From Candidatus Sabulitectum sp. (GTDB lineage: Bacteria > Fermentibacterota > Fermentibacteria > Fermentibacterales > Fermentibacteraceae): DNA of 9,140 nt. Below, piece by piece: positions 8,002 through 9,140 of this stretch. Every line of letters starts with the position of its first letter. Position 1 is the stretch's first letter. A model generated the notes under the pieces. It saw only the letters and a list, made by a program, of their open reading frames with translations. It did no database searches and had not been told where the DNA came from. Location: the NCBI GenBank assembly GCA_023145935.1, contig JAGLDB010000067.1:1-9140 (forward strand), written 5' to 3'. The position numbers were made by a program, and so were the translations under genes.

Positions 8002-8123
8002 CATTAGGAGCATGATTCAGATGCGATTATGCGAGCCTATGATCGAGAATGCATCATGTAGAATAGTTAATTGATTCTTTTAGGATGTATTTTTGTCTTA
8101 ATGTATTGCATACATAGATAAAT

Positions 8124-8147
8124 GGCCGCTCCTTTTCAGGAGCAGCC
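8124..8147 (-). terminator. hairpin downstream of kbp, candidate terminator
   Basis: GGC-C-GCTCC, loop TTTTCA, GGAGC-A-GCC form a stem of eight base pairs with one C-A mismatch. Read on the minus strand it begins 17 bases past the kbp stop and is followed by ATTTAT, a weak T-rich tail. On the plus strand no T tract follows, so it is unlikely to be a strong Rho-independent terminator for the cassette. The rest of the 162-base gap between the convergent genes holds a small near-palindrome (ATGTATTGCATACAT, 8101-8115) and nothing else I can name. Confidence 0.5.
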
Positions 8148-8163
8148 AGTCTAGTCCAGGGTT

Positions 8164-8595
8164 CTATATTTTCGGGATTCTTATCTTCTGCCCGGGGAAT
8201 ATCTTATCAGCGTCTTTGATGACTTCTTTGTTGGCCTCAACTATTTTCAAGTACTTGTTACCGTCACCGTAAAAATTCTTCGCAACGGCCCACAGGGTAT
8301 CTCCCGATTTGATCTCGTAGTATTCTGTATTAAGCCCGATTGGCAGCTTGCTCAGCACTTTGTTTATGATCTCGCTTACACCTTTAATATTTCCCGCCAT
8401 AAGAATGGCCTTTTCTACAGCTGCACTGTCATCCGCTTTACCGGAAAGAGTAACAACACCGTTCTTAAAGGCAACAAGCAGATCGGAGATCCCGGGATTG
8501 TCTTCCTCTATATGCTCCTGTATCTTTTTCGGGGCATCTTCTTCCTTGTTGAAGAGATTCCTGCCCATGTCTGCTGCAAAATCAAAAAGTCCCAT
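8164..8595 (-). CDS. kbp: BON and LysM domain protein, Kbp/YgaU-like
   Basis: A 143-residue protein close in length and layout to E. coli Kbp (YgaU, 149 residues): a short amphipathic start (MGLFDFAADMGRNLF), a BON domain at about 22-85 with NGVVTLSGKA (45-54) and the GVSEIINKV end (72-80), then a LysM domain at 92-141 with YYEIKSGDTLWAVAK (92-106), EANK and IFPGQKIRIP (132-141). There is no signal peptide, which fits the cytosolic E. coli protein that binds potassium ions and changes shape on binding. LysM domains otherwise bind peptidoglycan, so the role in this organism is not certain. A GGAGGA ribosome site lies about 6 bases before the ATG. It is the second gene of a minus-strand pair, starting 27 bases after the DUF937 stop. 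The pair looks like a resident stress or osmotic-response operon rather than part of the cassette. Confidence 0.92.
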   Translation of the reverse strand: MGLFDFAADMGRNLFNKEEDAPKKIQEHIEEDNPGISDLLVAFKNGVVTLSGKADDSAAVEKAILMAGNIKGVSEIINKVLSKLPIGLNTEYYEIKSGDTLWAVAKNFYGDGNKYLKIVEANKEVIKDADKIFPGQKIRIPKI

Positions 8596-8622
8596 TATAC
8601 ATCCTCCATCTGTTTTGCTTTT

Positions 8623-9140
8623 CTAGAAAAGCTTTTTAGCCATACCCAGAAGACCCTGGGCAACCGAACCGTTATCATCTGATCTTATGAACGAACTGAG
8701 CAATCCGCCTATGTCAAGTTTGTTACCTGAAGAGGACGAACTCTCTTTGCTCATTACTCCCATGGCTACACTGGCAAGTATGGGAAGCATTTTCTTCAGT
8801 GTACTGCTGCTTACACCAGTTTCCGCAGCGGCTTCATCCGCCACATTTCTGCTGATCTCTTTGCTTCCCAGAATGTGGCCGAGAATAGAATTGCCGTCTG
8901 CTGTAGTAGCAGGGTCAGACATGCTGTCTGGATCATCTACATAACTCTGATGATCTCCATTTGACAGAGCACTGACCAGAGACTCCAGACCTGTCTTATC
9001 GGAAGTGTTGTTCTGTATTCCCTGTGAGATTGCAGGGATCAGGCTTCGAACAGCGCTTTCGGCCATGGCGGGGTCAAGCCCGAACTTGCTGGAGATCTGC
9101 CCGACTATGTTACCCCCCTGTGAGGCGAGGATTGAACTCA
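8623..9140 (-). CDS. DUF937 family protein (partial; 5' end outside window)
   Basis: The frame is open from the TAG at 8623-8625 to the right edge, giving at least 171 residues. An internal ATG at 9066 exists, but the 24 codons before it continue without a stop and read as the DUF937 pattern (GGNIVGQISSKFGLDPAMAE...), so the true start lies beyond 9140. Features seen: GGNIV and the AESAVRSLIPAI helix, a long polar linker rich in Asp and Ser, ILGHILGSKE with a second helical repeat (LKKMLPILASVAMGVM), a Ser-rich low-complexity run, then a glycine-rich GGLLSSFI...GLLGMAKKLF end. This is the common two-helical-repeat DUF937 layout. No enzymatic role is known for the family; no signal peptide or membrane segment is visible in the part present. 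It is followed after 27 bases by kbp, a pairing that suggests one transcript. Confidence 0.85.
   Translation of the reverse strand, partial: SSILASQGGNIVGQISSKFGLDPAMAESAVRSLIPAISQGIQNNTSDKTGLESLVSALSNGDHQSYVDDPDSMSDPATTADGNSILGHILGSKEISRNVADEAAAETGVSSSTLKKMLPILASVAMGVMSKESSSSSGNKLDIGGLLSSFIRSDDNGSVAQGLLGMAKKLF

Noticed and set aside
8002..8123. Small RNA or attachment site between the cassette and kbp
   Set aside because: Only short imperfect repeats are present, with no tRNA-like fold, no repeat matching the left side of the window and no integrase gene in view.
8348..8944. Plus-strand open frames opposite kbp and the DUF937 gene
   Set aside because: The minus-strand products have clear BON, LysM and DUF937 patterns; the plus frames are hydrophobic, Ser-rich mirror products.

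Overview
The window is bacterial DNA of moderate, slightly AT-rich composition. It has Shine-Dalgarno-led, tightly packed genes and two flanking genes (a BON-LysM protein of the E. coli Kbp/YgaU type and a DUF937 protein) that are common in Gram-negative bacteria. I see no rRNA, tRNA, transposase, integrase, CRISPR array or phage gene. The phylum cannot be named from this sequence alone.

Left and centre (178-8001, plus strand): three genes in a row that look like one accessory cassette. The first codes for a 1312-residue, mostly helical protein. Its last ~170 residues have the look of a PD-(D/E)XK-type nuclease-like domain. After a 103-base gap holding possible internal promoters comes an 876-residue protein with an N-terminal PHP domain joined to an SMC/Rad50-like ATPase (the type NCBI names TrlF-family AAA-like ATPase). 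Overlapping its end by 13 bases is a 386-residue protein with an N-terminal AlbA_2 (Schlafen-type) domain and a C-terminal GHKL-like ATPase domain (HATPase_c_4, the old 'RecG-like' family). This mix of a DNA-end-sensing type ATPase, a PHP domain, an AlbA_2 protein and a large variable partner is typical of multi-gene anti-phage systems. It recalls the published three-gene Menshen system (NsnA/NsnB/NsnC), but I name that from memory and cannot confirm homology.

Right (8164-9140, minus strand): the Kbp-like gene and, just upstream of it, the 3' part of a DUF937 gene that runs off the right edge. They form a small operon convergent with the cassette. A hairpin at 8124-8147 lies just past the kbp stop. 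These look like resident chromosomal genes beside which the cassette sits.

Left edge (1-177): a 33-codon open tail ending at 104 may be the end of an upstream gene. No convincing promoter for the 1312-residue gene was found in the visible 177 bases, so it may be transcribed from outside the window.

Proposed working model (inference): the PHP-SMC ATPase senses or loads on foreign or broken DNA and uses ATP hydrolysis to control the large nuclease-like protein, with the AlbA_2-GHKL protein as a nucleic-acid-binding regulator or second effector. Two of the usual PHP metal ligands are changed, so the PHP domain may be structural rather than catalytic.
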